From contig NZ_KE340383.1 of NCBI RefSeq assembly GCF_000413935.1, positions 124,001 through 188,000 on the forward strand: a stretch of DNA of 64,000 bases. Direction: 5' to 3'. Positions 34,458 through 44,339 of this stretch are shown piece after piece. The notes beneath the pieces are model-generated. The model searched no databases, had not been told where the DNA came from, and was given only the letters and a program-made list of their open reading frames with translations. Source of the DNA: Acinetobacter colistiniresistens (lineage in GTDB: Bacteria; Pseudomonadota; Gammaproteobacteria; Pseudomonadales; Moraxellaceae). Made by a program: the position numbers and the translations under genes. Position 1 is the stretch's first letter. Each line of letters opens with the position of its first letter.

Positions 34458-37171
34458 TAAAGACTCCGTTTAATCAATTGAACATCATACACTTCGATCT
34501 TATCTTGTGCTTTGATGTCTTTATAGCCTTTGACTGCAAGACCACATTCCATACCGGCACGAACTTCTTCAACCACTTCTTTATAGCGGCGAAGAGACTC
34601 AAGCTCACCTTGGAACACAACCACGTCATCACGTAATACGCGAATTGGCTTGTTACGGTGCAATACACCTTCAAGTACCATACAGCCTGCTGCAGCACCA
34701 AACTTACTTGAGTGGAACACTTCACGCACTTCCGCAACACCCAGAATAGTTTCACGGTGTTCAGGTGCAAGCTTACCGCTCATTGCAGCTTTTACATCAT
34801 CAATCAATTGATAGATGATGCTGTAGTAACGAATATCGATACCGTCTTGGTCAGCTTTCTGACGTGCAGTATTGTCTGCACGTACGTTGAAGCCTAACAA
34901 TACTGCTTCTGAAGATTCAGCCAAAGTCACATCTGACTCAGTGATTGCACCTACGCCAGAACCAATTACACGAACTTTAACTTCATCCGTCGCAAGCTCA
35001 TCAAGTGCAACATGTAATGCTTCTAAAGTACCGCGTACATCAGTTTTGAGTACCACGTTAACGGTAGGAACATCTTTCTTGCCCATTGATGCCATGATGT
35101 TTTCAAGACGCATTGAGCTCGCACGCTCAAGACGTTTTTGACGTTCGCGATCTGCACGAGCATCAGCAACTTCACGTGCTTTCTTCTCGTCATTCACCAC
35201 AAGAACTTCATCACCTGCCATTGGCGCTTCTGGCAAACCTAAGATTTCAACTGGAATCGAAGGGCCTGCAGAAGTAATACGTTGACCATTTTCATCTGAC
35301 ATCGCACGAACACGACCATAAGATGAACCTGCAAGAACCAAGTCACCAATGTTCAATGTACCGTTTTGTACCAGAATCGAAGTTACCGCACCGCGACCTT
35401 TGTCGACACGCGCTTCAATCACCACACCTTGCGCCGCACCTTCTGCTGAAGCTTTAAGCTCCATCAATTCAGCTTGGATCAAGATGAGATCAAGTAAACC
35501 GTCGATACCCGCACCTGAGTGTGCTGATACTTTGGCAATTGGCACATCACCGCCCCACTCTTCAGGTACGATACCCTTGGTGGTCAATTCGTTTAAGACA
35601 CGGTCTACATCAGCTGACTCTTTGTCCATTTTGTTGATAGCAACAATAATTGGAGTTCCAGCTGCACGCGCATGGTCAATGGCTTCTGCTGTTTGTGGCA
35701 TTACACCATCATCAGCCGCAACAACAAGCACCACGATATCAGTCGCTTTTGCACCACGTGCACGCATAGAGGTAAACGCTGCGTGTCCTGGTGTATCCAA
35801 GAAAGTGATAATTCCTTTCTCAGTTTCAACGTGATAAGCACCGATATGCTGGGTAATACCACCCGCTTCACCCGCTGCCACTTTAGAGCGACGGATACGA
35901 TCCAGTAATGACGTTTTACCATGGTCAACGTGACCCATGATCGTTACCACTGGTGGACGAGTAGTTTGCTCACCACGTGCTTCTTCAGCAGCAACCAATA
36001 AGTTGTCTTCTGCTTGCGTATCCGATACCAATACTGGATTGTGGCCTAACTCTTCAACCACAAGCACTGCTGTATCTTGATCAATGGCTTGGTTCTGAGT
36101 CACAAGCTCACCCATTTTCATGAGGGTCTTGATCACTTCACGAACTTTAACAGCCATTTTTTGTGCAAGATCAGCAACAATGATTTTTTCGCCAATCTCA
36201 ACATCATAAACTTGCTTTTTAACAGGTTTTTCAAAACCATGTTTATTCGCTTGGCTGGTTTTCAAGCCGCGCTTATGATGGCTCTTGCTGAAACTTTGTT
36301 CAGACTGAGCATCGCCACCGCGACCGCCTTTCTTACCAGCACGCGGATTTGCAGTTGCACCACCACGCTTGATTTCACGGTCTTCTTTATTAAAAGAATC
36401 TTCATACGCTTGGCCTACCAGACCAGCCGCCAAAGGTGAATCATCAATTACGCGAATCGTTGCAGTCGCATCATCATTTGAATATTTTGATGCCATCTGA
36501 CGCATTTGTTCAAGCGTACGTTGTTGCGCTTCTTCAGCCGCTTTACGACGTACTGCTTCCTCAGTTGCTTTCAACTGAGCAGTTTGCTCTTCACGCGCTT
36601 TCTTTTGTTCTGGTGTTTCAGTCGGGCGAATAACAGGGGCTTTAATGACCTTGTCGCTATTACGCTTTTTCACTACAACCGCGGTTTTTGCTGGCGCTTG
36701 ACCAGAACTATCAGAAGTATGCGCAGCACGCATCGCTTCTAAAGTTGCATTGGCTTTTTGTTCAGCGCTATGACGTGCTTTTTGATCTGCTTCGTCACGT
36801 ACTTTTTGTTCAGCACGTACTTTTGCATCAGCTTCTACACGCGCTTTTGCTTCTGCAGCAAGCAACTCTGGATTTGGCTTCGCAAAAACTTGTTTTTTGC
36901 GAACTTCAACATTAATGCTTTTTGCCTTACCTGAAGTACTTGTTACTTTAGCAGTACTCGTTGTTTTACGTTTCAACGCAATCTTTCCTGTGTTACCACT
37001 TTCCTGACCATGTACTTTTTTCAAGTGATTGACCAAAGTATCTTGCTGTTCAGTGGTAATAATGTCATCTGCTTTACGCTGTGGTAGACCTGCTTCGCGA
37101 ACCTGCTCTAGGAGTTTCTCTACAGGACGTTCTACGCTGAGCGCTAACTCTTGAATCGACTTGTCCGTCAT
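34457..37171 (-). CDS. infB: Translation initiation factor IF-2
   Basis: 904 aa, similar to E. coli IF2-alpha (890). An N-terminal IF2 assembly domain (about 1-55) is followed by a long charged Ala/Glu/Lys helical region, the GTPase domain with GHVDHGKTSL, DTPGHAAF and NKMDK, and the beta-barrel and C-terminal fMet-tRNA-binding domains. It delivers initiator tRNA to the 30S subunit; two initiator tRNA genes lie just upstream of its operon. It follows nusA by 10 bases. Confidence 0.98.
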   Translation of the reverse strand: MTDKSIQELALSVERPVEKLLEQVREAGLPQRKADDIITTEQQDTLVNHLKKVHGQESGNTGKIALKRKTTSTAKVTSTSGKAKSINVEVRKKQVFAKPNPELLAAEAKARVEADAKVRAEQKVRDEADQKARHSAEQKANATLEAMRAAHTSDSSGQAPAKTAVVVKKRNSDKVIKAPVIRPTETPEQKKAREEQTAQLKATEEAVRRKAAEEAQQRTLEQMRQMASKYSNDDATATIRVIDDSPLAAGLVGQAYEDSFNKEDREIKRGGATANPRAGKKGGRGGDAQSEQSFSKSHHKRGLKTSQANKHGFEKPVKKQVYDVEIGEKIIVADLAQKMAVKVREVIKTLMKMGELVTQNQAIDQDTAVLVVEELGHNPVLVSDTQAEDNLLVAAEEARGEQTTRPPVVTIMGHVDHGKTSLLDRIRRSKVAAGEAGGITQHIGAYHVETEKGIITFLDTPGHAAFTSMRARGAKATDIVVLVVAADDGVMPQTAEAIDHARAAGTPIIVAINKMDKESADVDRVLNELTTKGIVPEEWGGDVPIAKVSAHSGAGIDGLLDLILIQAELMELKASAEGAAQGVVIEARVDKGRGAVTSILVQNGTLNIGDLVLAGSSYGRVRAMSDENGQRITSAGPSIPVEILGLPEAPMAGDEVLVVNDEKKAREVADARADRERQKRLERASSMRLENIMASMGKKDVPTVNVVLKTDVRGTLEALHVALDELATDEVKVRVIGSGVGAITESDVTLAESSEAVLLGFNVRADNTARQKADQDGIDIRYYSIIYQLIDDVKAAMSGKLAPEHRETILGVAEVREVFHSSKFGAAAGCMVLEGVLHRNKPIRVLRDDVVVFQGELESLRRYKEVVEEVRAGMECGLAVKGYKDIKAQDKIEVYDVQLIKRSL

Positions 37172-37181
37172 CTATTATCTC

Positions 37182-38666
37182 CTAGTTAAACCATGATTCA
37201 CGTGCTTTCATGATTAACTGACCCGCTTTGTCATGACCTAAACCTTCGATATCAGAGATATCATCAGTTGCTTGGTCTGCCAAATCATCAACAGTAACCA
37301 CACCACGCGCCGCCAATGCATACGCAATCTCAGTCGTCATACCTTCCATACCGAGAAGTTCTGCACTTGGCTCTTGAATATTTTCTTGCTGTTTCAGTGC
37401 ATCCGTCAAAGCAGCTTCTTTCGCACGGCTTTGCAGCAATTCAACTAAATCAGCCTCAAGCTCGATTTCGTCAAATGTTTCAGCAGGCACATAAGCAATC
37501 TCTTCTAATGAAGTGAAGCCCATTTCCACTAACGCCATTGCCAAATCTTCTTCAATATCAAGACGTGTAATAAACATATCTAAATATTGCTGTGCTTCAT
37601 TTTGCTGACGAGCACGATACTCTTCTTCTAGCATCATGTCGAGTTTATAACCCGTCAATTCCGATGCTAAACGAACATTTTGCCCTTGCGAACCAATCGC
37701 ACGCGCCAATTGATCATTGGTTGCAAAGATGATATCGGCACTGCGTGCATCTTCATCTAAAACAATACCTGACACATCTGCTGGCTCTAATGCGCTTGCA
37801 ATATATTGCGCCGGATCATCAGACCACACCACAACATCAATACGCTCACCGTTCAACTCTTGCTGTACAGCCTGGATACGTGTACCACGCATACCAATAC
37901 ATGCACCCACTGGGTCAATACGATGGTCATTGGTTTTCACTGCAATTTTAGCACGAACACCCGGTTGACGCGCTGCTGCTTTAATTTCAATGATTTCTTC
38001 AGAAATTTCTGGAATTTCTTTTTTCATTAAAGCAATCAACATCTCTGGGCGTGCACGAGACAATAATAATTGTGCACCACGACCTTCACGGTTGACGTTA
38101 TATAAAATTGCATTGATACGCTGTTTAGGACGTAAAATTTCTTTGTGAATGGTTTCTTCACGCGCCAAATAAGCTTCAGCGTTGTCACCCAGATCAATGA
38201 TAAAGCCGTCTTTGGTTTGCTTTTTCACTTCACCGTAAATCAACTCACCCACTTTAGATTCGTAAGCATCGGCAACAAGTGCACGCTCTGCTTCACGAAT
38301 CTTTTGTACAATCACTTGTTTGGCGATTTGTGCAGCGATACGACCGAACTCAATCGATTCGACTTCCAACTCACGCACATCACCAATTGACCATTGCGAT
38401 GGATCTACATCAGAAATTGCATCTTGGCATGCTGGCATTTCATGATCTTCATCCGCAACAACAGTCCATTGACGGAATGTACGGTAATCACCTGTTTTAC
38501 GATCAATCTCAACACGAAGTTGAGCTTCTTCTGAACGGGTACCTTCGTAAAACTTTTTCTTCGTTGCCGCAACCAGTGCTTGCTCTAACGCTTGGAAGAT
38601 CGCTTCACGACTAACACCTTTTTCATTACTAACCGTTTCTGCAACGGTAAGAATTTCGCGGCCCAT
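37182..38666 (-). CDS. nusA: Transcription termination/antitermination protein NusA
   Basis: 494 aa, the E. coli length (495). N-terminal RNA polymerase-binding domain, S1 domain (about 135-200), two KH domains (including GACIGMRGTRIQAV and RAIGSQGQNVRLA) and two acidic C-terminal repeats (about 360-490). It binds the beta-flap and nascent RNA and controls pausing. Operon position rimP-nusA-infB-rbfA is classical. Confidence 0.98.
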   Translation of the reverse strand: MGREILTVAETVSNEKGVSREAIFQALEQALVAATKKKFYEGTRSEEAQLRVEIDRKTGDYRTFRQWTVVADEDHEMPACQDAISDVDPSQWSIGDVRELEVESIEFGRIAAQIAKQVIVQKIREAERALVADAYESKVGELIYGEVKKQTKDGFIIDLGDNAEAYLAREETIHKEILRPKQRINAILYNVNREGRGAQLLLSRARPEMLIALMKKEIPEISEEIIEIKAAARQPGVRAKIAVKTNDHRIDPVGACIGMRGTRIQAVQQELNGERIDVVVWSDDPAQYIASALEPADVSGIVLDEDARSADIIFATNDQLARAIGSQGQNVRLASELTGYKLDMMLEEEYRARQQNEAQQYLDMFITRLDIEEDLAMALVEMGFTSLEEIAYVPAETFDEIELEADLVELLQSRAKEAALTDALKQQENIQEPSAELLGMEGMTTEIAYALAARGVVTVDDLADQATDDISDIEGLGHDKAGQLIMKARESWFN

Positions 38667-38703
38667 AAGTCACCTACCGATTTCTTATAAAATTAAGTTA
38701 ATA

Positions 38704-39228
38704 TTAGTCTTGATAGATTAAATTTGCTTTATCAATATTATTACTATCAATTTCAAGCACATGATTACCTTCAACTTCAACTTGAATCAATTCGTTTTCT
38801 AAGTCGACAGAAAGTAATTTTGCCTGGAATTTACGACGGTTCTCGACAGCAGCAATTAATCGTAAAGCCACTTGATGCCCGATATAGGCAGGTAATTGGT
38901 TGAGTTGGAAAAATGGACGATCCCAACCTGGCGATGACACTTCTAAAGCATACTCACCCGAGATTGGATCATGGACATCAAGCATTGCACCCACTTGTTG
39001 TGTGACTAACACACAATCTTGAACGCCAATACCACGCCCGAGTTCAACTTCACCATCTTCATTGAGGACAGGTTCTGCGTTTTCATCAATCGCTTTATCA
39101 ATATAAATGCGCAACAAAGAACGTTTACCTTGTGGCAGGAATTCAATCCCCCACAGATCTACACCACATGCAGCCACAGCTGGTGCGATAAGATCATGCA
39201 ATGCTTGAGACTTGTTTGATAATTTCAT
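38704..39228 (-). CDS. rimP: Ribosome maturation factor RimP
   Basis: 174 aa, involved in 30S maturation. Contains LWGIEFLPQGKRSLLRIYID, the duplicated YALEVSSPGWDRPF element and a C-terminal SH3-like fold. It is the first protein gene of the nusA operon, 37 bases before nusA. Two minus-strand terminators upstream (39335-39413) separate it from the tRNA genes, so it should have its own promoter in 39229-39334. Confidence 0.96.
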   Translation of the reverse strand: MKLSNKSQALHDLIAPAVAACGVDLWGIEFLPQGKRSLLRIYIDKAIDENAEPVLNEDGEVELGRGIGVQDCVLVTQQVGAMLDVHDPISGEYALEVSSPGWDRPFFQLNQLPAYIGHQVALRLIAAVENRRKFQAKLLSVDLENELIQVEVEGNHVLEIDSNNIDKANLIYQD

Positions 39229-39334
39229 TTACTCTCGTCGCTCTTATACGAGCCAATCAATCTTAACCGTATAGTGAAGCACGACTATTTGACCAATTGA
39301 TGTCGAACAACTACACGATAGCTAAACAACCAAT

Positions 39335-39354
39335 AAAAAAGGGCGTAATCGCCC
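39335..39354 (-). terminator. Second terminator after the tRNA genes
   Basis: On the minus strand GGGCG, ATTA, CGCCC form a 5-bp GC stem followed by TTTTTT. With the hairpin at 39387-39413 it makes a tandem terminator for the tRNA transcript. Confidence 0.75.
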
Positions 39355-39386
39355 CTATGATACACAGAAAAGCATAGCCCACTGTG

Positions 39387-39413
39387 CAAAAAGGCCCACC
39401 TTATTGTGAGCCT
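39387..39413 (-). terminator. First terminator after the tRNA genes
   Basis: On the minus strand AGGCTCAC, AATAAG, GTGGGCCT form an 8-bp stem with one G-U pair, followed by TTTTT. It lies 14 bases downstream of the last tRNA. Confidence 0.8.
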
Positions 39414-39426
39414 CTTTTTAGAAACT

Positions 39427-39503
<77 letters not shown>

Positions 39504-39591
39504 TCAACGTGCAAAAATTATATACAAATATAAAAAAAAGTCAATTTGAGTTTTCTCTACATTTGCTTGATTAAGTTGCACCTTAATCAAA

Positions 39592-39668
<77 letters not shown>

Positions 39669-39713
39669 TCAACACAAACACTGCATACACCGAACTTAAC
39701 TGGTTATTAAGTT

Positions 39714-39798
39714 TGGTGCGGAAGGGGGGACTTGAACCCCCACGCCCGAAAGCACTACCACCTCAAGGTAGCGTGTCTACCAATTCCACCACCACCGC
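39714..39798 (-). tRNA. tRNA-Leu (GAG)
   Basis: 85 nt including CCA, class II with a long variable arm (TGCTTTCGGGCG). The anticodon stem CTACC/GGTAG encloses TTGAGGT, so the anticodon is GAG, reading CUU and CUC. The acceptor stem has a U5.U68 mismatch beside a G6.U67 wobble; the other five pairs are canonical. Confidence 0.95.
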
Positions 39799-39854
39799 AG
39801 TTTGTGGGACGCATTCTAGCCCTTCAAGTACAAAAAGGAAAGAACTAATTCAAC

Positions 39855-40184
39855 TTATTCAGTTGTTTTTGGTGCGTTTGATGAAGTTTCAGGCGATGTT
39901 GCTGGCGCAGATGTGGTTGTTTGAACAGTTTTCAAACTATACGCATCCGTCGTTTGTTTTTTGGCAAATACAGCCAGAGTCAAACTGGTCACAAAAAACA
40001 ATGCAGTAAAAATCGCGGTTAAACGAGTTAAAAAGTTGCCTGCACCTGAAGCACCAAATACGGTTGCAGCACCGCCACCACCAAATGATGCACCTGCTTC
40101 TGCACCTTTACCTTGTTGCACCAATACCAAAGCAATAATTAGAATTGCTAAAATGATATGTACAACGAGTATAAAACTATACAT
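39855..40184 (-). CDS. secG: Preprotein translocase subunit SecG
   Basis: 109 aa, two membrane helices with the conserved loop LVQQGKGAEAGASFGGGG between them. It assists SecYE in protein export. The Thr/Ser/Pro/Ala-rich tail is typical. It follows tpiA by 12 bases and precedes tRNA-Leu, a common gammaproteobacterial order. Confidence 0.96.
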   Translation of the reverse strand: MYSFILVVHIILAILIIALVLVQQGKGAEAGASFGGGGAATVFGASGAGNFLTRLTAIFTALFFVTSLTLAVFAKKQTTDAYSLKTVQTTTSAPATSPETSSNAPKTTE

Positions 40185-40196
40185 CTCTCTTCCTCG

Positions 40197-40988
40197 TTAT
40201 TTGCTTTGTGCAAATGCTTTTGCGATTTGGTAGAACGATTGTGCATTTAAAGATGCACCACCAACCAAAGCACCATTAATATCTGGACATGCAGCCAACT
40301 CAACTGCATTCTCGGCTTTTACACTTCCCCCATAGAGGATTGCCATCTCTGCACCGAATGTTGTGATTTGCTTCAAGCCTTCACGAATTTTTGCATGCAT
40401 TGCCTGAGCATCGGCAGGAGACGCTGTTTTTCCTGTTCCAATGGCCCAAATCGGTTCATACGCTATCACAATATTTTGCCATTGTTCAGCTTTTACCACT
40501 GCTGCAATATCACAAATTTGTTGCAATACCACTTGCTCTGCCGCGCCCTGCTCACGCTGTTCTAAACTTTCACCTACGCAATAAATAATGGTCAGACCAG
40601 CAGTTAAGGCATTTTGTAATTTTGCTTTTAAAATTTCAACATCATCACCGAAGAGTTCACGGCGCTCAGAATGTCCAATTAAAACAAATTCAATTCCACT
40701 GTCCTTTAACAGTTCAGCACTTACCTCGCCCGTATAGGCGCCTGTACCAGCGATACGTGAAACATCTTGAGCCACGGTATAAACTGTTCTCGCTGCATCT
40801 TTAAGTTGCGTCTGAATGCCGCTTAACGCAATTGCAGTTGGTGCAACACCAATATGACATTGCTCAGCTGCAATATTTTCCTGTTGTAATAACTGTTTAA
40901 ATTCTTCTACTAATTGGAAAGCATTCGCATGCATTGGATTCATTTTCCAATTGCCAACAACCCAAGGGGTAATGCCCGAGTTCGACAT
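40197..40988 (-). CDS. tpiA: Triosephosphate isomerase
   Basis: 263 aa TIM barrel interconverting dihydroxyacetone phosphate and glyceraldehyde-3-phosphate. Catalytic residues are visible: Lys15 (NWKMN), His106 (IGHSERR) and Glu178 (AYEPIWAIGTG), with the phosphate loop YGGSVKAEN. ATG 40988 opens the tpiA-secG transcript. Confidence 0.97.
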   Translation of the reverse strand: MSNSGITPWVVGNWKMNPMHANAFQLVEEFKQLLQQENIAAEQCHIGVAPTAIALSGIQTQLKDAARTVYTVAQDVSRIAGTGAYTGEVSAELLKDSGIEFVLIGHSERRELFGDDVEILKAKLQNALTAGLTIIYCVGESLEQREQGAAEQVVLQQICDIAAVVKAEQWQNIVIAYEPIWAIGTGKTASPADAQAMHAKIREGLKQITTFGAEMAILYGGSVKAENAVELAACPDINGALVGGASLNAQSFYQIAKAFAQSK

Positions 40989-41360
40989 ACTTCGCCCGCC
41001 TACTGTTAATTTCTCAAAAATGCTGCATATTTTACACGGATTTTTATAAAATTCAGTTTTTTCTTTTATGCGGACATAAATTATTCAAAAACGTCAGAAT
41101 CAATAAAAATTACCACTCCACCCACATGCTATGATGGCGATGAATTTAACAATTAAAAGCCTACACATGATTTAACTTGTTTAATTCTTGGTAACACTGG
41201 CCTACATTGATGAAAATTAATTGGCAAAAAACTCGATCAGTTCAAAGTTTTAATGGGGAATCAAGGCAAAAACAACACTTTCTGTAGTGGTATTTTTGCA
41301 TAACAAAAGTATAATTTTCAAAATACATATTATAAACATTTATTGTCATAAGGCGGACAG
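40989..41360. other. Divergent intergenic region tpiA / pilB
   Basis: 372 AT-rich bases between divergent genes that must hold both promoters. I find no convincing gene, terminator or strong inverted repeat. Confidence 0.6.
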
Positions 41361-43073
41361 ATGTCAGGATTACATACGTCTCCAAAGTTTTCGGGGTTTA
41401 TTCGGCGCTTAGTTGAAGATGGGCAACTGTCTGCAACAACCATGCAAACTGCCATTGATGCAGCTAAAAAAGCACAACAAGACATCGTCGCACATCTGAT
41501 TGAGCAACATCGCTTATCGCCACTCACAATTGCTGAAACCATTGCAGCCGAGTTTGGTGAGCCTCTTTTCGATTTGGCGGTCTACGATACAGCGCTCTTA
41601 CCACGTGAGCTGGCAGATAATAAGCTCATCCAGAAGCATAAAGTTGCGCCTCTATTACAGCGCGGGCAAATTCTGTATGTTGCGACCAGTAATCCCACCA
41701 ATATCGAAGCCTTGGATGCCATTCGTTTCAATACCAAGCTCAATATCGAACCGATTATTGTTGAACACACCAAACTCGAAAAACTGATCGAACAGCAGTT
41801 TGGTGATTCTGGTAGCTTTGATTTTGGCGAAAGTGAAGACTTTGACCTTGATATCGATGTTAGCCAAGACCCAAGTCAAGAAGAAGACGATGCACCTCAA
41901 GGCGATGAATCCCCAATTGTAAAATACATCAATAAACTGCTGATTGATGCAATTCGTATGGGTGCTTCTGATTTACATTTTGAACCCTACGAAAAAATGT
42001 ACCGTGTTCGTTATCGCGTCGATGGGGTATTACGCCAGATTGCCAATCCACCATTGCAAATGGCAACCCGATTGGCATCACGTTTAAAAGTCATGTCGCA
42101 AATGGACATTTCAGAAAAACGAATGCCTCAAGATGGCCGTATCAAACTCAAACTCTCTAAAACCAAAGCCATCGATTTCCGTGTCAACTCACTCCCCACC
42201 CTATTTGGTGAGAAACTGGTGCTGCGTATTCTCGATCCATCGAGCGCCATGCTCGGCATTGAAGCTTTGGGTTATGAAGATGAACAAAAAGCCTTATTCA
42301 TGGATGCCTTGGATAAGCCTCAAGGTATGCTCCTCATCACAGGTCCAACAGGTTCAGGTAAAACCGTTTCTTTATATACAGGTTTAAACATCCTCAATAC
42401 CGAAGATACCAACATTTCAACCGCAGAAGATCCCGTCGAGATCAACCTGGAAGGGATCAATCAGGTCAACGTCAATCCAAAAACTGGACTCACCTTCTCG
42501 GCTGCACTTAAAGCCTTTTTACGTCAAGATCCAGACGTGATTATGGTCGGGGAGATTCGTGACCTGGAAACAGCAGAAATTGCAATTAAGGCGGCTCAAA
42601 CAGGCCATATGGTCATGTCGACGCTGCATACCAACAGCGCACCAGAAACATTAACCCGTTTACGCAATATGGGGGTACCTTCTTTTAATATTGCAACTTC
42701 AGTCAATTTGGTAATTGCACAACGTTTGGCACGTCGTCTTTGTGGGCAATGTAAAGAAGTCATTGAGATCCCTAAACAAAGTTTATTGGAACTTGGCTTT
42801 ACCAAACAAGACTTAAATGATCCCGAATTTAAAATCTTTCAGCCTGTCGGCTGTGCTGAGTGCCGCGAGGGCTATAAAGGCCGAGTCGGTATTTATGAGG
42901 TCATGAAAGTTACGCCAGAGATTTCTAAAATTATTATGGAAGACGGCAACGCCTTACAAATTGCGGCAGCATCAGAACAAGCAGGTTTTAATAATCTACG
43001 TCGTTCAGGTTTGAAAAAAGTCATGCAGGGAATTACCTCTTTGCAGGAAGTCAACCGAGTAACAAGTGAATAA
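41361..43073 (+). CDS. pilB: Type IV pilus assembly ATPase PilB
   Basis: 570 aa hexameric extension ATPase on the cytoplasmic side of the pilus machine. An N-terminal MshEN-type region is followed by the secretion-ATPase core: Walker A GPTGSGKT (328-335), Walker B VIMVGEIRD (394-402) and the His-containing STLHTNSAPE. The Zn site is C462xxC465 and C499xxC502. An acidic linker at about 154-185 is unusually rich in Asp/Glu. It is first in pilB-pilC-pilD-coaE, 24 bases before pilC. Confidence 0.96.
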   Translation: MSGLHTSPKFSGFIRRLVEDGQLSATTMQTAIDAAKKAQQDIVAHLIEQHRLSPLTIAETIAAEFGEPLFDLAVYDTALLPRELADNKLIQKHKVAPLLQRGQILYVATSNPTNIEALDAIRFNTKLNIEPIIVEHTKLEKLIEQQFGDSGSFDFGESEDFDLDIDVSQDPSQEEDDAPQGDESPIVKYINKLLIDAIRMGASDLHFEPYEKMYRVRYRVDGVLRQIANPPLQMATRLASRLKVMSQMDISEKRMPQDGRIKLKLSKTKAIDFRVNSLPTLFGEKLVLRILDPSSAMLGIEALGYEDEQKALFMDALDKPQGMLLITGPTGSGKTVSLYTGLNILNTEDTNISTAEDPVEINLEGINQVNVNPKTGLTFSAALKAFLRQDPDVIMVGEIRDLETAEIAIKAAQTGHMVMSTLHTNSAPETLTRLRNMGVPSFNIATSVNLVIAQRLARRLCGQCKEVIEIPKQSLLELGFTKQDLNDPEFKIFQPVGCAECREGYKGRVGIYEVMKVTPEISKIIMEDGNALQIAAASEQAGFNNLRRSGLKKVMQGITSLQEVNRVTSE

Positions 43074-43097
43074 AATCAATAAAAAGGATTAATAGTC

Positions 43098-44327
43098 ATG
43101 GCAGCTAAAAAAGCGCAAATGATGCCAACTTTTGCTTACGAAGGGGTCGACCGTAAAGGGGCAAAAATTAAAGGGGAATTACCTGCACGTAATATGGCCT
43201 TGGCTAAAGTTACGTTGCGTAAACAAGGGGTGACCATCAAGAATATTCGAGAAAAGCGTAAAAACATTCTTGAAGGCTTGATGAAGAAAAAAGTGACCAC
43301 TTTGGATATCACCATTTTTACCCGTCAATTAGCCACCATGATGAAAGCGGGTGTTCCACTGGTACAAGGCTTTGAAATCGTGGCTGAAGGCTTAGAAAAC
43401 CCGGCCATGCGGGAAGTAGTTCTTGGGATTAAAGGTGAGGTCGAAGGGGGTAATACTTTCGCAGGTGCCCTGAAAAAGTATCCGCAATATTTTGATAATC
43501 TGTTTTGCTCGTTGGTTGAATCCGGTGAACAATCTGGTGCGCTTGAAACCATGCTGGATCGGGTTGCAATTTATAAAGAAAAGAGTGAGTTACTCAAACA
43601 AAAAATTAAGAAAGCTATGAAATATCCAATCACTGTCGTTGTAGTTGCGGTGATTGTGACTATTATTTTGATGGTCAAAGTCGTTCCTGTATTCCAAGAC
43701 CTGTTCAGCTCTTTTGGTGCTGACTTGCCCGCATTTACCAAAATGGTGGTCGAAATGTCCAAATGGATGCAAGAATACTGGTTTATTATGATTATCGTGA
43801 TTGGTGCAATTATTGCCTCCTTTTTGGAAGCCAAAAAACGCAGTAAAAAGTTTCGTGATACCTTAGACAAAATGGCACTCAAGGCACCTATTTTTGGAGA
43901 TTTGGTCTATAAAGCCATTATTGCCCGGTATAGTCGTACTTTGGCAACAACCTTTGCCGCAGGTGTTCCGCTGATTGATGCACTCGAATCGACTGCTGGT
44001 GCAACCAATAATGTTGTTTATGAAGAAGCCGTCATGAAAATTCGTGAAGATGTCGCTACAGGCCAACAGCTACAGTTTGCAATGCGTGTTTCCAACCGTT
44101 TTCCATCGATGGCCATTCAAATGGTTGCGATTGGTGAAGAATCAGGGGCTTTAGACAGTATGCTCGACAAAGTTGCAACGCACTATGAAAATGAAGTCGA
44201 TAATGCTGTCGATGGCTTGACCTCAATGATGGAACCATTAATCATGGCTATTCTTGGTATCCTCGTAGGTGGTCTGGTGATTGCCATGTACCTTCCAATC
44301 TTCCAAATGGGCTCAGTTGTCGGATAA
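43098..44327 (+). CDS. pilC: Type IV pilus inner-membrane platform protein PilC
   Basis: 409 aa with two homologous GspF-type domains and three membrane helices. The segments FTRQLATMMKAGVPLVQGFE and YSRTLATTFAAGVPLIDALE mark the two repeats. It links PilB to pilin assembly. AAGGA stands before ATG 43098. Confidence 0.96.
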   Translation: MAAKKAQMMPTFAYEGVDRKGAKIKGELPARNMALAKVTLRKQGVTIKNIREKRKNILEGLMKKKVTTLDITIFTRQLATMMKAGVPLVQGFEIVAEGLENPAMREVVLGIKGEVEGGNTFAGALKKYPQYFDNLFCSLVESGEQSGALETMLDRVAIYKEKSELLKQKIKKAMKYPITVVVVAVIVTIILMVKVVPVFQDLFSSFGADLPAFTKMVVEMSKWMQEYWFIMIIVIGAIIASFLEAKKRSKKFRDTLDKMALKAPIFGDLVYKAIIARYSRTLATTFAAGVPLIDALESTAGATNNVVYEEAVMKIREDVATGQQLQFAMRVSNRFPSMAIQMVAIGEESGALDSMLDKVATHYENEVDNAVDGLTSMMEPLIMAILGILVGGLVIAMYLPIFQMGSVVG

Positions 44328-44339
44328 CTTGGTGTTTAA

